This document shows positions 1-5,436 of a stretch of 5,436 bases of DNA, in pieces. Positions within the stretch are counted from its first letter, which is position 1. Each line of letters starts with the position of its first letter. The position numbers were made by a program, and so were the translations under genes. The notes below the pieces were generated by a model, which searched no databases, had not been told where the DNA came from, and saw nothing but the letters and a program-made list of their open reading frames with translations. This DNA is from an uncultured Rickettsiales bacterium (GTDB lineage Bacteria; Pseudomonadota; Alphaproteobacteria; UBA8366): positions 1-5,436 of the forward strand of contig CAJWTF010000190.1 of NCBI GenBank assembly GCA_913046825.1, given 5' to 3'.

Positions 1-605
1 GCCGGAACCATGACGAAGCCGCCGCCGACACCCATGATGGCTGACAAAACACCAACAAGGACGCCAATGGTCAGTGGAAGCAGAGCACTGATATAGAGCT
101 TAGACTTTCTGAACCGCATCTTGAACGGCAAGCCGTGGAGCCAATTGTGCTGATGGAGTTTACGCTTTGCCCCACCGGGACGCCGGGAGCGCTGCAAGGC
201 GCGCAGGCTTTCCACCAACATCAAGAACCCAATAGTGCCGAGAAACACCACATAAGAGAGCCGAATCACGAGATCGATCTGACCGACATCGCGCAATTCC
301 CGGAACAGCCAAACGCCGAACGTAGACCCTATGATACCGCCGATCAGCAGCACGCCGCCCATCTTGAAATCAACATTGCTGCGTCGCCAATGCGCGATGA
401 CGCCGGAGACTGAGGATGCAAGAATTTGATTGGCTTCTGTACCGACTGCAATCGGAGGTGAAATGCCGAGGAAGATCAGCAGCGGTGTCATCAGAAATCC
501 GCCGCCAACACCGAAGATGCCGGAGAGCATGCCAACACCGATGCCGAGACCCAGCAGTAGGAAGATATTCACCGAAAGTTCGGCGATCGGCAGATAAATA
601 TACAC
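1..605 (-). CDS. TauE/SafE-family sulfite exporter-like permease, partial (3' end beyond window)
   Basis: This is a polytopic inner-membrane protein of the TauE/SafE family. Members are proposed to export sulfite, sulfoacetate or other organic anions; the substrate here is unknown. About 201 codons are present, and the C-terminus lies off the left edge. The family's internal duplication is visible: a Gly-rich GIFGVGGGFLMTP motif at residues 29-41 after a first hydrophobic helix, and a second copy, AIMGVGGGFVMVP, near the window edge. Between them lie hydrophobic helices and a basic, His-containing cytoplasmic loop. I chose the GTG at 603-605, which gives an N-terminus beginning MYIYLPIAE, because this matches the start I remember for rhizobial homologues and leaves room for a promoter region before the divergent reductase. 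The only in-frame ATG upstream is at 765-767. It would add 54 basic, non-membrane residues and leave just 34 bp to the divergent gene. The family call is firm; the start is less certain. Confidence 0.85.
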   Translation of the reverse strand, partial: MYIYLPIAELSVNIFLLLGLGIGVGMLSGIFGVGGGFLMTPLLIFLGISPPIAVGTEANQILASSVSGVIAHWRRSNVDFKMGGVLLIGGIIGSTFGVWLFRELRDVGQIDLVIRLSYVVFLGTIGFLMLVESLRALQRSRRPGGAKRKLHQHNWLHGLPFKMRFRKSKLYISALLPLTIGVLVGVLSAIMGVGGGFVMVP

Positions 606-801
606 GTTCCGCCCTTGTGGCCTGTCCTGTGCCAGGGTCCGACCGGCGGCGATTGGACTCTCGCCCTTAAGCCGCACTTGGAATAGATTGCGAATCGATC
701 GCACTATGCGCCTCGACAGCGCGCGAGACAAGAGAGCGTTGGCATAAGGCCTTAGATGCGTGGCCATTTGTCGCGGAACAGCGGAACGAGCGGGAGGTGT
801 G
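606..801. promoter_or_regulatory. Divergent intergenic region between the permease and the SDR gene
   Basis: If the permease starts at the GTG at 605 and the reductase at 802, this stretch of about 196 bp separates two divergent genes and must hold both promoters. No convincing -35/-10 pair or operator could be picked out by eye. The minus strand stays open through the region in the permease frame up to the ATG at 767, so part of it could instead be coding. Confidence 0.4.
792..798 (+). promoter_or_regulatory. Shine-Dalgarno site deciding the SDR start
   Basis: GGGAGGT lies four bases before the ATG at 802. It is a strong ribosome binding site and favours this ATG over the in-frame GTG at 760, which would add 14 residues that match no usual SDR N-terminus. 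Confidence 0.8.
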
Positions 802-1671
802 ATGTCTTACAAATCGATTTTCAAACCGGAGTTGTTCTCCGGTCAAGTTATCATCGTGACCGGCGGTGGTAGTGGAATTGGACGATGCACGGCACATGAG
901 TTGGCGGCACTTGGTGCCCTAGTTGTATTGACGGGCCGCCGGATTGAGAAACTCGAGACGGTTGCCGCGGAGATCCGCGAGGATGGCGGTAAGGCGGATG
1001 TCATCGCCTTCGATATTCGCGATGAGGATGCAGTTATTGCAAGTATTTCGGAAATCCTCGAACACCACGCAAAGATTGACGGATTGGTGAACAATGCCGG
1101 CGGTCAATTCCCAGCACGTTTGGAGGATATCTCGAACAACGGTTGGAACGCGGTGGTGGCGACTAACTTGACCGGTGGGTTCCTGGTCAGCCGCGAAGTG
1201 TACCGCCAATGGATGAAGGCGCATGGCGGCGCCATGGTGAACATCATTGCCGACATGTGGCGCTCCATGGTGGAGATGGGGCATTCCGGCGCAGCGCGTG
1301 CGGGCATGATGAGTTTCACGGAGACGGCTGCGGTCGAATGGGGCCCGGACGGGGTGCGCGTAAACGCGGTCGCACCCGGTTGGATCATGTCCTCCGGCTT
1401 CGATACATATGACGATCCAGAAACTCGGAAACGATTCAGCAAGATGCAGAACTATGTGCCATTAAAGCGGATCGGAACGGAGGCGGAACTCTCCGCTGCG
1501 ATTGCATTCTTGTTATCTCCAGCTGCCGGGTTCATCACAGGATCCTGCATTCGTGTCGACGGCGGCGTCCCGAATACCTGCGTGAATATCCCTTTGCCTG
1601 ATGGAGAGAGCCGGGTCGAATCGTTCGAGGGGTTTCATCGCGCCCTGAGACCGAGTGTGCTCGACGAATAG
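802..1671 (+). CDS. SDR-family oxidoreductase, PECR/2,4-dienoyl-CoA-reductase-like
   Basis: This is a cytoplasmic NAD(P)H-dependent short-chain dehydrogenase/reductase of 289 residues. The Rossmann fold is clear: the nucleotide-binding TGGGSGIG is at residues 20-27, TGRR at 44-47 after the second strand (the Arg pair suggests NADPH), the NNAG motif at 97-100, and Asn122 and the VNII strand at 146-149. The C-terminal half has VRVNAVAPG (185-193), the FLLSP segment and the final GSCIRVDGG strand. The usual YxxxK active site is absent. The region reads GHSGAARAG (160-168), closely like the HSGAARAG of mammalian peroxisomal trans-2-enoyl-CoA reductase, so Ser162 sits at the Tyr position and Arg166 at the Lys position. 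This points to an enoyl- or dienoyl-CoA reductase type of reaction rather than a classical alcohol dehydrogenase, but the substrate is inferred. The gene stands alone, divergent from the permease. About 35 residues after the last SDR strand form an extra acidic tail. Confidence 0.9.
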   Translation: MSYKSIFKPELFSGQVIIVTGGGSGIGRCTAHELAALGALVVLTGRRIEKLETVAAEIREDGGKADVIAFDIRDEDAVIASISEILEHHAKIDGLVNNAGGQFPARLEDISNNGWNAVVATNLTGGFLVSREVYRQWMKAHGGAMVNIIADMWRSMVEMGHSGAARAGMMSFTETAAVEWGPDGVRVNAVAPGWIMSSGFDTYDDPETRKRFSKMQNYVPLKRIGTEAELSAAIAFLLSPAAGFITGSCIRVDGGVPNTCVNIPLPDGESRVESFEGFHRALRPSVLDE

Positions 1672-2036
1672 GGTTTCTTGTTCTGATAGATGAGCTTGAC
1701 CGACGTCTATTCTATCATTCTGTTCTCCGCGTGGCTGAGACCGTTCACAATCGGGCCGAACTACTCATAAAAAAATGTCGAAAAGCGGCCTTCAGTTATG
1801 GATAGGGCAACGATTGCGACAAAGTTTCCTATTTCCATCTCCCTAGATGCTCTACCGAGAGCGAATGCTTGCACGTCGAGTTTATACTCAGTGGGCTAAA
1901 GCACTTTCTTACCCGCACGCATTTCGATTCGAAGCTATGTCCGTTATCTACAAAATTGTAAGGAGACAAAAACGTCGGAGTGATAAGCTGATTTCTGGCA
2001 TCTTCAGTCTTGTGCAGTGCACTCAAGTTTCTGCGG
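1672..2036. other. Intergenic stretch without a recognisable gene
   Basis: These 365 bases follow the reductase stop codon. Short open frames exist on both strands (for example 1847-2143 plus and 1829-2026 minus), but their translations show no domain, signal peptide or family motif and they lack good ribosome binding sites. Just after the SDR stop there is a 7-bp inverted repeat, TGATAGA at 1684-1690 and TCTATCA at 1711-1717, with a 20-base loop. It is a weak candidate for a transcription terminator. A run of seven or eight A lies near 1767-1774. Together with the fragment that follows, the region looks like decayed gene space. Confidence 0.5.
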
Positions 2037-2303
2037 TCAATGCCTGGCTTCTGAGTGGGCGCCAGGGTTGTCGACGGACGTCATCCAGCGGACCAATTTA
2101 TCGCGCCATTTTTGAACCAGGAATTCAGAACCTTTATTCGTGAGATGTTGAGAATCCCAAAATAGTAAGTTGGAGGATTCAATCACCTGACTACTTACAG
2201 TGTTGCAAAATGCAATCTTTGGATCTACCGCAATTGCGCCCTCGAAACGACCTGCCAATCGCTCTAGTACACCGTCTATATCTGCAGCCAATTTTATATT
2301 TGA
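2037..2303 (-). pseudogene. Remnant of an SGNH-domain acyltransferase (OafA-like C-terminal end)
   Basis: The minus-strand reading frame ends at a TGA at 2037-2039 and is bounded upstream by a TAA at 2304-2306. It encodes about 88 residues that resemble the last part of the SGNH hydrolase-like domain found at the C-terminus of acyltransferase-3 (OafA/YrhL type) O-acetyltransferases. The cues are a helix ending in an AVDPK segment, then IAFCN, and about 20 residues later FWDSQHLTNKG. In the last motif Asp and His sit in the DxxH arrangement that supplies two catalytic residues in SGNH enzymes. The GDSL Ser block, the Gly and Asn blocks and the whole membrane acyltransferase domain are missing, and no convincing remainder was found upstream as far as the rhodanese gene. 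There is no good start codon (only a TTG at 2291) or ribosome binding site. It is best read as a gene stump; a short expressed protein is unlikely. Confidence 0.5.
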
Positions 2304-2306
2304 TTA

Positions 2307-2541
2307 AAGGTCTTTTGGCCGACAATCGGTACGCAAGCGATCTTGAATATCCCCGCCTGGCCGCGATAAACCCCATGTCACCGGAATTCGCGCTGGAACC
2401 GTCAAGCTTCGAATTCACACTCACTTAATTCCTTTCCCACCAGAGGAGAGGAAATTAGGACGAGTTTAGCTCAATAGCGGCGTCTCCCCTGGAGGAAGAG
2501 AGTTAGAGTGAAGGGCAACGGGGCCGCTCTCCTCGGGTTTA
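2307..2541. other. Non-coding spacer downstream of the rhodanese gene
   Basis: No gene is supported here. The minus-strand frame of the SGNH fragment continues above its TAA, with further stops and no recognisable motif. An 8-bp inverted repeat, GAGGAGAG at 2443-2450 and CTCTCCTC at 2527-2534, brackets the 3' side of the rhodanese gene. A small CTCC-CCT-GGAG hairpin lies near 2495-2505. Neither is followed by a clear T run on the minus strand, so a terminator is possible but unproven. Confidence 0.4.
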
Positions 2542-2889
2542 CTAGCCTTGTACGATCGGGCCGCCCGCGTGGTACCAGGCTTGGATGCCTCCGGCGAGGC
2601 GGTGGATGTTGCCGGTGAAGCCCGAACCCACCAAGTGTTGCGAGGCGACGCCGCAGCGCACGCCGCTTGCGCAGTGGATCACTAGTTTCTTGCCATCATG
2701 GGCCGGAATTGTGCTCGGATCGAAGGTGGAGAGAGGGATCAGCGTTGATCCCTCTATGTGAGCCTGGGAGTATTCATGCGGCTCGCGCACGTCTACTACC
2801 ACGGCTTCCCCGGTCTCGATCCAGGCGCGTAATGTCTCCGGTTCGATGAAGTCGACGGAAGGGCCCCCGTTCGGCGAGCTTGGGCTCAT
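2542..2889 (-). CDS. Single-domain rhodanese-like sulfurtransferase
   Basis: This small cytoplasmic rhodanese-domain protein has 115 residues, the usual size for a GlpE/PspE-like single-domain member. Such proteins carry a persulfide on an active-site Cys and pass sulfur to acceptors such as cyanide, thiols or other proteins. Visible landmarks are VVVDVREPHEY at residues 30-40 (the conserved D-R-E-P-E block), the AHIEGS turn at 43-48, and the active-site loop C73-A-S-G-V-R78 after the LVIH strand. Cys73 is the catalytic residue and Arg78 closes the loop. A second Cys directly follows the loop at 79. The domain ends with LAGGIQAW at 98-105, typical of the family. The ATG overlaps the stop of the upstream aldolase gene as ATGA, and there is no strong ribosome binding site, so translation is probably coupled. 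The partner or acceptor is unknown. Confidence 0.9.
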   Translation of the reverse strand: MSPSSPNGGPSVDFIEPETLRAWIETGEAVVVDVREPHEYSQAHIEGSTLIPLSTFDPSTIPAHDGKKLVIHCASGVRCGVASQHLVGSGFTGNIHRLAGGIQAWYHAGGPIVQG

Positions 2890-3653
2890 CGGCGGTGATC
2901 GGAGCCTTTACGGTCGAGCTGGCGGATCAGCGCATCCCAGGCAAGGCGGCCGACAGTGTCCGCGTCTCGGAATCGCTCCATCCGAGCCTTGCCGGATTCC
3001 TCGAGAACGTCGTCCGGTATCATGATCATCTCGTCGTTCAGCCCCTGTGTCGCGACCTGGATGTCGCAGGATTTCTCCAGGTAGTAGGCGTTGTGGAAGG
3101 CCTCCGCCACGGTGCGGCCGACAGATAGCGAGCCGTGATTGCGCAACAGCATGTTGCTCTTGTCCGCAAGATTGCGACCGAGGCTTTCGCGTTCGTCCAA
3201 ATCCGTCGCCGGACCCTCGTACTCATGGTAGGAGAGATCGTCTACGATGTAGAGCGAGTGCTGGCTAAGCGGCAATAGACCATTCTTGACCGAGGCGACC
3301 GCGATGCCGGCCTTTGTGTGCAGGTGGACCACCGCCATGATGTCATCGCGCGCCAAGTAGCAGGCACTGTGAATGGTAAATCCGGCTGCGTTGAATGCGC
3401 CTTCGCCGCCTACAACGTTGCCGTCAAGATCCATCTTTACCAGGCTGGACGCGGTGACTTCGTCGAACATCTCACCGTACTGGTTCATCAGGAAGCAGTT
3501 CGGTTGGTCCGGCACGCGCGCCGACAAGTGGGTGTATACTAGATCGGTCATCCGCAAATTGTCGAATACGCGATAAAGCGCCGCTAAATCGCAGCGGGTT
3601 GCCCATTCGACGTCGCTGACGTCTTGTTGTTGAACCAATGTCGCAAGTGCCAT
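2886..3653 (-). CDS. Class II aldolase/adducin-family protein
   Basis: This cytoplasmic protein of 255 residues has the class II aldolase/adducin head fold, which in fuculose- and ribulose-phosphate aldolases or epimerases binds Zn and cleaves or isomerises sugar phosphates. Putative metal ligands are His110 and His112 in VVHLHT and His173 in LLRNHG. The THLSAR segment at 41-46 matches the family's substrate-binding strand. The sequence is closer to the adducin-like subgroup than to FucA: AGFTIHSACY (90-99), GLLPLSQHSL (125-134) and EAFHNAYYLE (184-193) follow the adducin pattern. The catalytic Glu of FucA, four residues before the conserved His95, is Gly91 here, so the reaction is probably not a classical aldol cleavage. 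The start has an excellent ribosome binding site. The gene is the first of an operon and overlaps the rhodanese gene by 4 bp. Physiological substrate unknown. Confidence 0.9.
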   Translation of the reverse strand: MALATLVQQQDVSDVEWATRCDLAALYRVFDNLRMTDLVYTHLSARVPDQPNCFLMNQYGEMFDEVTASSLVKMDLDGNVVGGEGAFNAAGFTIHSACYLARDDIMAVVHLHTKAGIAVASVKNGLLPLSQHSLYIVDDLSYHEYEGPATDLDERESLGRNLADKSNMLLRNHGSLSVGRTVAEAFHNAYYLEKSCDIQVATQGLNDEMIMIPDDVLEESGKARMERFRDADTVGRLAWDALIRQLDRKGSDHRR

Positions 3654-3657
3654 GACT

Positions 3658-3663
3658 TCCTCC
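3658..3663 (-). promoter_or_regulatory. Shine-Dalgarno site of the aldolase-family gene
   Basis: On the minus strand GGAGGA lies four bases before the ATG at 3653. It fixes the start of the first gene in the aldolase-rhodanese operon. Confidence 0.85.
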
Positions 3664-3671
3664 GCAAAGCT

Positions 3672-3717
3672 TGGGGCGCCCCATGCGCCATCAACTAAGT
3701 TATCACTAAAATGGCGC
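3672..3717. promoter_or_regulatory. Palindrome and inverted repeat upstream of the aldolase operon (possible operator or terminator)
   Basis: Two symmetrical elements sit in the 104-bp gap between the aldolase start and the small exported-protein gene. TGGGGCGCCCCA at 3672-3683 is a perfect 12-bp palindrome. Next to it, GCGCCAT at 3685-3691 and ATGGCGC at 3711-3717 form a 7-bp inverted repeat around a 19-bp AT-rich spacer. Their place just ahead of the operon's ribosome binding site fits an operator for a dimeric regulator overlapping the promoter. Termination of the upstream same-strand gene is an alternative, but no T run follows. The repeats are seen directly; the role is inferred. Confidence 0.4.
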
Positions 3718-3757
3718 GATTGAAGTGCGGAATCAAATCAACTGATTGGGCGAAGCG

Positions 3758-4129
3758 TCATTTAAGTCGAGTTTTTGCGTTCTTGAAATGCTTCGCGGTC
3801 GGTTTCGCGAGCATCAACCCATCGTCCGAACCAGCGACCGCGTAACATTTTCGGAGACCGTCGAACCATCCTTCCCACTTGTGGCATAGGATATCGCCGC
3901 GCAGCCACCAGCTGCCCACATCGATATAGCCGTTACCGGACACACCCTCTATGGAGCCGTCAGCCCGCAAGGTGATATCGACCGGGAATTCGTAATCGGC
4001 ACTACTTTTAATCATGACATCGCCTGCCTCGACGCGCGCCTTGAAGTCCTTGCCTGACAGAAAACGGTCGCCGGATTGGGCAGGTAAGGCAATAGTGGCA
4101 ACAATTAAGACAAGCATAACGATACGCAT
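3758..4129 (-). CDS. Small exported hypothetical protein, possibly DUF995-like
   Basis: This protein of 123 residues has a clear Sec signal peptide: Arg2, a hydrophobic core at residues 3-15, and a likely cleavage near ALPAQS-GD (19/20). It should act in the periplasm or outside the cell. The mature part of about 104 residues contains an ADGSIEG turn (56-62), then a Gly/Trp-rich core with GSWW at 72-75, LCHKW at 81-85 and a second Cys in RKCY at 93-96. Cys82 and Cys95 could form a disulfide. The order G-W, then C-x-x-W, then C-Y after a D-G turn is like that of DUF995-type rhizobial secreted proteins as I remember them, but this assignment is tentative and no function is known. The C-terminus is basic. 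A GAGGAG ribosome binding site (about 4137-4142) precedes the ATG by seven bases. It lies upstream of the aldolase gene on the same strand but is probably a separate unit. Confidence 0.75.
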   Translation of the reverse strand: MRIVMLVLIVATIALPAQSGDRFLSGKDFKARVEAGDVMIKSSADYEFPVDITLRADGSIEGVSGNGYIDVGSWWLRGDILCHKWEGWFDGLRKCYAVAGSDDGLMLAKPTAKHFKNAKTRLK

Positions 4130-4329
4130 TGAAGGACTCCTCGATTTCGACCGATATAAAACGTCACCAATAAGAACATCTCAAATCCCCTAGTGATGTG
4201 ACAGCCGTTATTCGCAAAGAGAAGTTTCGGACTAATTTAATTTCCTGTAGAGAAAAATTTTAGCAATTCTGTTATTTCACCTAAATGTTCGAATAATTGT
4301 TCAATCAAGGGGTTCAACTGGGGGGATAT
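4130..4329. promoter_or_regulatory. AT-rich divergent intergenic region
   Basis: This 200-bp gap lies between the exported-protein gene (minus) and the caspase-like pseudogene (plus). The part from about 4220 to 4310 is distinctly AT-rich compared with the neighbouring genes, as expected for promoters, but no confident -35/-10 pair was identified. A run of six G at 4320-4325, four bases before the ATG at 4330, is a plausible old ribosome binding site for the pseudogene. Confidence 0.4.
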
Positions 4330-5347
4330 ATGACGCATTCCTTGCGCCGAGGATGGCGTACCACACTAAGGTTCTGAATCTGCATTCTCGCAATGTCATT
4401 AACACTGTCCGCATGTCAGACGACGGACGGTGGGGATTTTATGAGTCAGGCTTTCGCGAATTACGGCAAGAATTATCGACTGATAGAATTCCATCCTTTG
4501 ACTCCGGGCGATACGGAGAGCGAAGTTGACCGTGAGGCATCGAGAGGTGTGTGACGTTTCGATCAAGAGGAAGCGGCTGACGATCTAGATGTATGAAAAA
4601 TGGCGGGCTTCCATAGGTCCAGGCCGAATAGAGGCGCTTACTTTTATGCATTTCCCGAAAGGTAGGCTCGTCAATTGGAACCGAAGCGGCGATACCTCAA
4701 AGGCTTTATCCCGCTTGATGAAGCCGTCATCCGTCTCGGCTACGGTCGTTGCATCTACTCCCGCACCCGTTGCGACACAACGCCTGCTAGCAGCGCGGCT
4801 TGGCGAGGCACGCCGCGGCGTTTGGTCGCCGCGGACAGCCGCATGCGCTTTTGATCGGCAATAACGATTACTGACATTTTGGTGATTTGTTGACGGCGGT
4901 ATAAGATGTGGAAGTCGTCGGCAAATTGCTGCGCTAGGAATATGGTTTCGGTGCACAGGTCTTGCTCAACGCGACCCGGGCACAAACCTTCGACGCCTTC
5001 GATGGATATCAAAAGGTCTTGAAGGAGGGAGACGATCTAAGGATCTACTATGTCGGTCATGGATGGCTCGAATCCAAGATGGAGCGTTGATATCGGTTGC
5101 CCGTCGATGCCAAAACGCGGAGCCACAGCGATTGGCACTCCATTGCGGACATTACCGATGCTTTAAAAGGCGCTGCGATCCCGTCATGTCATCGCACCCT
5201 GTATGAGGCAGTATCAAGATGGATAAAAGTCCCAAGGTTGGCAGAGAGTACGAGAAACCTGATTTTATTGCTTTGGCCCTACTGGATGTTATGAGGTGCT
5301 TGTTAACTACTGTTTCATTTATTCGGGCTTTGTCCAGTATCCCATGA
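4330..5347 (+). pseudogene. Degraded caspase-like (peptidase C14) lipoprotein gene
   Basis: This is a wrecked gene whose pieces remain readable. From the ATG at 4330, one frame gives a basic N-terminus (MTHSLRRGWR), a TGA at 4375-4377, then a hydrophobic run ending in the lipobox LSAC (4408-4416) and about 45 further residues to a TGA at 4552-4554. A frame change near 4589 leads into a segment reading EALTFMHFPKG, then a Pro/Ala-rich linker-like stretch. The catalytic domain follows in a third frame from about 4830: LLIGNNDY (TGA at 4872), HFGDLLTAV (TAA at 4902), a TAG at 4935, then EYGFGAQVLLNATR, EGDDLRIYYVGHG with the catalytic-type His at 5058-5060, a TGA at 5088, then LPVDAK and IADITDALKG. 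The segment due to carry DSCYSG is broken across frames, with RHVIAPC at 5182-5202. A last piece, ALLDVMR, lies near 5276-5296. Order and spacing match bacterial caspase-family proteins. That the lipoprotein start belongs to the same gene is inferred from its continuity. Confidence 0.8.
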
Positions 5348-5436
5348 CTGCAGTTCTGTCAGGGAGGTACAACGATTTGATCACTTCCGAACATATCTTC
5401 AGCTGATATTCATATCAATTTCCAATGCCTCGCGAG
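5348..5436. other. Right-edge stretch, nothing recognised
   Basis: After the last caspase-like segment the sequence has no recognisable gene, repeat or regulatory signal. It may be the worn 3' end of the pseudogene. Confidence 0.4.

Noticed and set aside
919..1442. Minus-strand open frames inside the SDR gene
   Set aside because: They are antisense shadows of a clearly recognisable SDR gene; their translations show no domain.
1847..2143. A 98-residue plus-strand open frame in the empty region
   Set aside because: No recognisable motif, no ribosome binding site, and it overlaps the SGNH fragment on the other strand.
2443..2534. 8-bp inverted repeat GAGGAGAG/CTCTCCTC as mobile-element ends
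   Set aside because: The arms enclose only 76 bp with no transposase trace and no visible target duplication; chance purine-rich matches are plausible.
2880..3576. Plus-strand open frames opposite the aldolase gene
   Set aside because: The minus-strand gene has a full set of family motifs and a strong ribosome binding site; the opposite frames have neither.
4589..4864. A 91-residue plus-strand open frame as an independent gene
   Set aside because: It has no good ribosome binding site, and its N-terminal part continues the caspase-like pseudogene in a shifted frame. The overlapping frame-1 reading (GFIPLDEAVIRLGYGR) looks equally protein-like, which fits decayed coding sequence.
4872..5090. 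Four in-frame stops in the caspase-like frame as a sign of stop-codon recoding or an alternative genetic code
   Set aside because: All three stop codons occur, frameshifts lie on both sides, and neighbouring genes use normal stops. Ordinary decay explains it better.

Overview
The window looks like an accessory, partly decayed stretch of an alphaproteobacterial chromosome, most likely from the Rhizobiales (Bradyrhizobium-like). The evidence is the moderately high GC coding sequence, the closest family resemblances I recall for the encoded proteins, and the mixture of intact metabolic genes with gene wreckage. The taxonomic call is an inference from remembered family features, not from a search.

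Layout: (1) Positions 1-605, minus strand, hold the N-terminal two thirds or so of a TauE/SafE-type membrane permease that runs off the left edge. (2) Positions 802-1671, plus strand, hold a short-chain dehydrogenase/reductase (SDR) of the peroxisomal trans-2-enoyl-CoA reductase (PECR) type. It is divergent from the permease and lacks the canonical catalytic Tyr. (3) Positions 1672-2541 contain no intact gene. The only recognisable trace is a minus-strand fragment (about 2037-2303) resembling the C-terminal end of the SGNH domain of OafA-type acyltransferases. (4) Positions 2542-3653, minus strand, are a tight two-gene operon: an adducin-like class II aldolase family protein followed, with an ATGA overlap, by a single-domain rhodanese. 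(5) Positions 3758-4129, minus strand, encode a small exported protein with two cysteines and a Trp-rich core, possibly DUF995-like. (6) Positions 4330 to about 5347, plus strand, are a heavily degraded gene for a caspase-like (peptidase C14) protein, apparently a lipoprotein. Its parts are readable across three frames with at least seven in-frame stops.

Functionally, the intact genes suggest small-molecule catabolism: an acyl-CoA or carbonyl reductase, an aldolase-fold metal enzyme with a sulfurtransferase partner, and an exporter often linked to organosulfur compounds or organic acids. No single pathway can be proved from the window. I found no tRNA, rRNA, CRISPR array or intact insertion sequence. 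The most notable observation is the caspase-family pseudogene, followed by the two enzymes whose usual catalytic residues are replaced.
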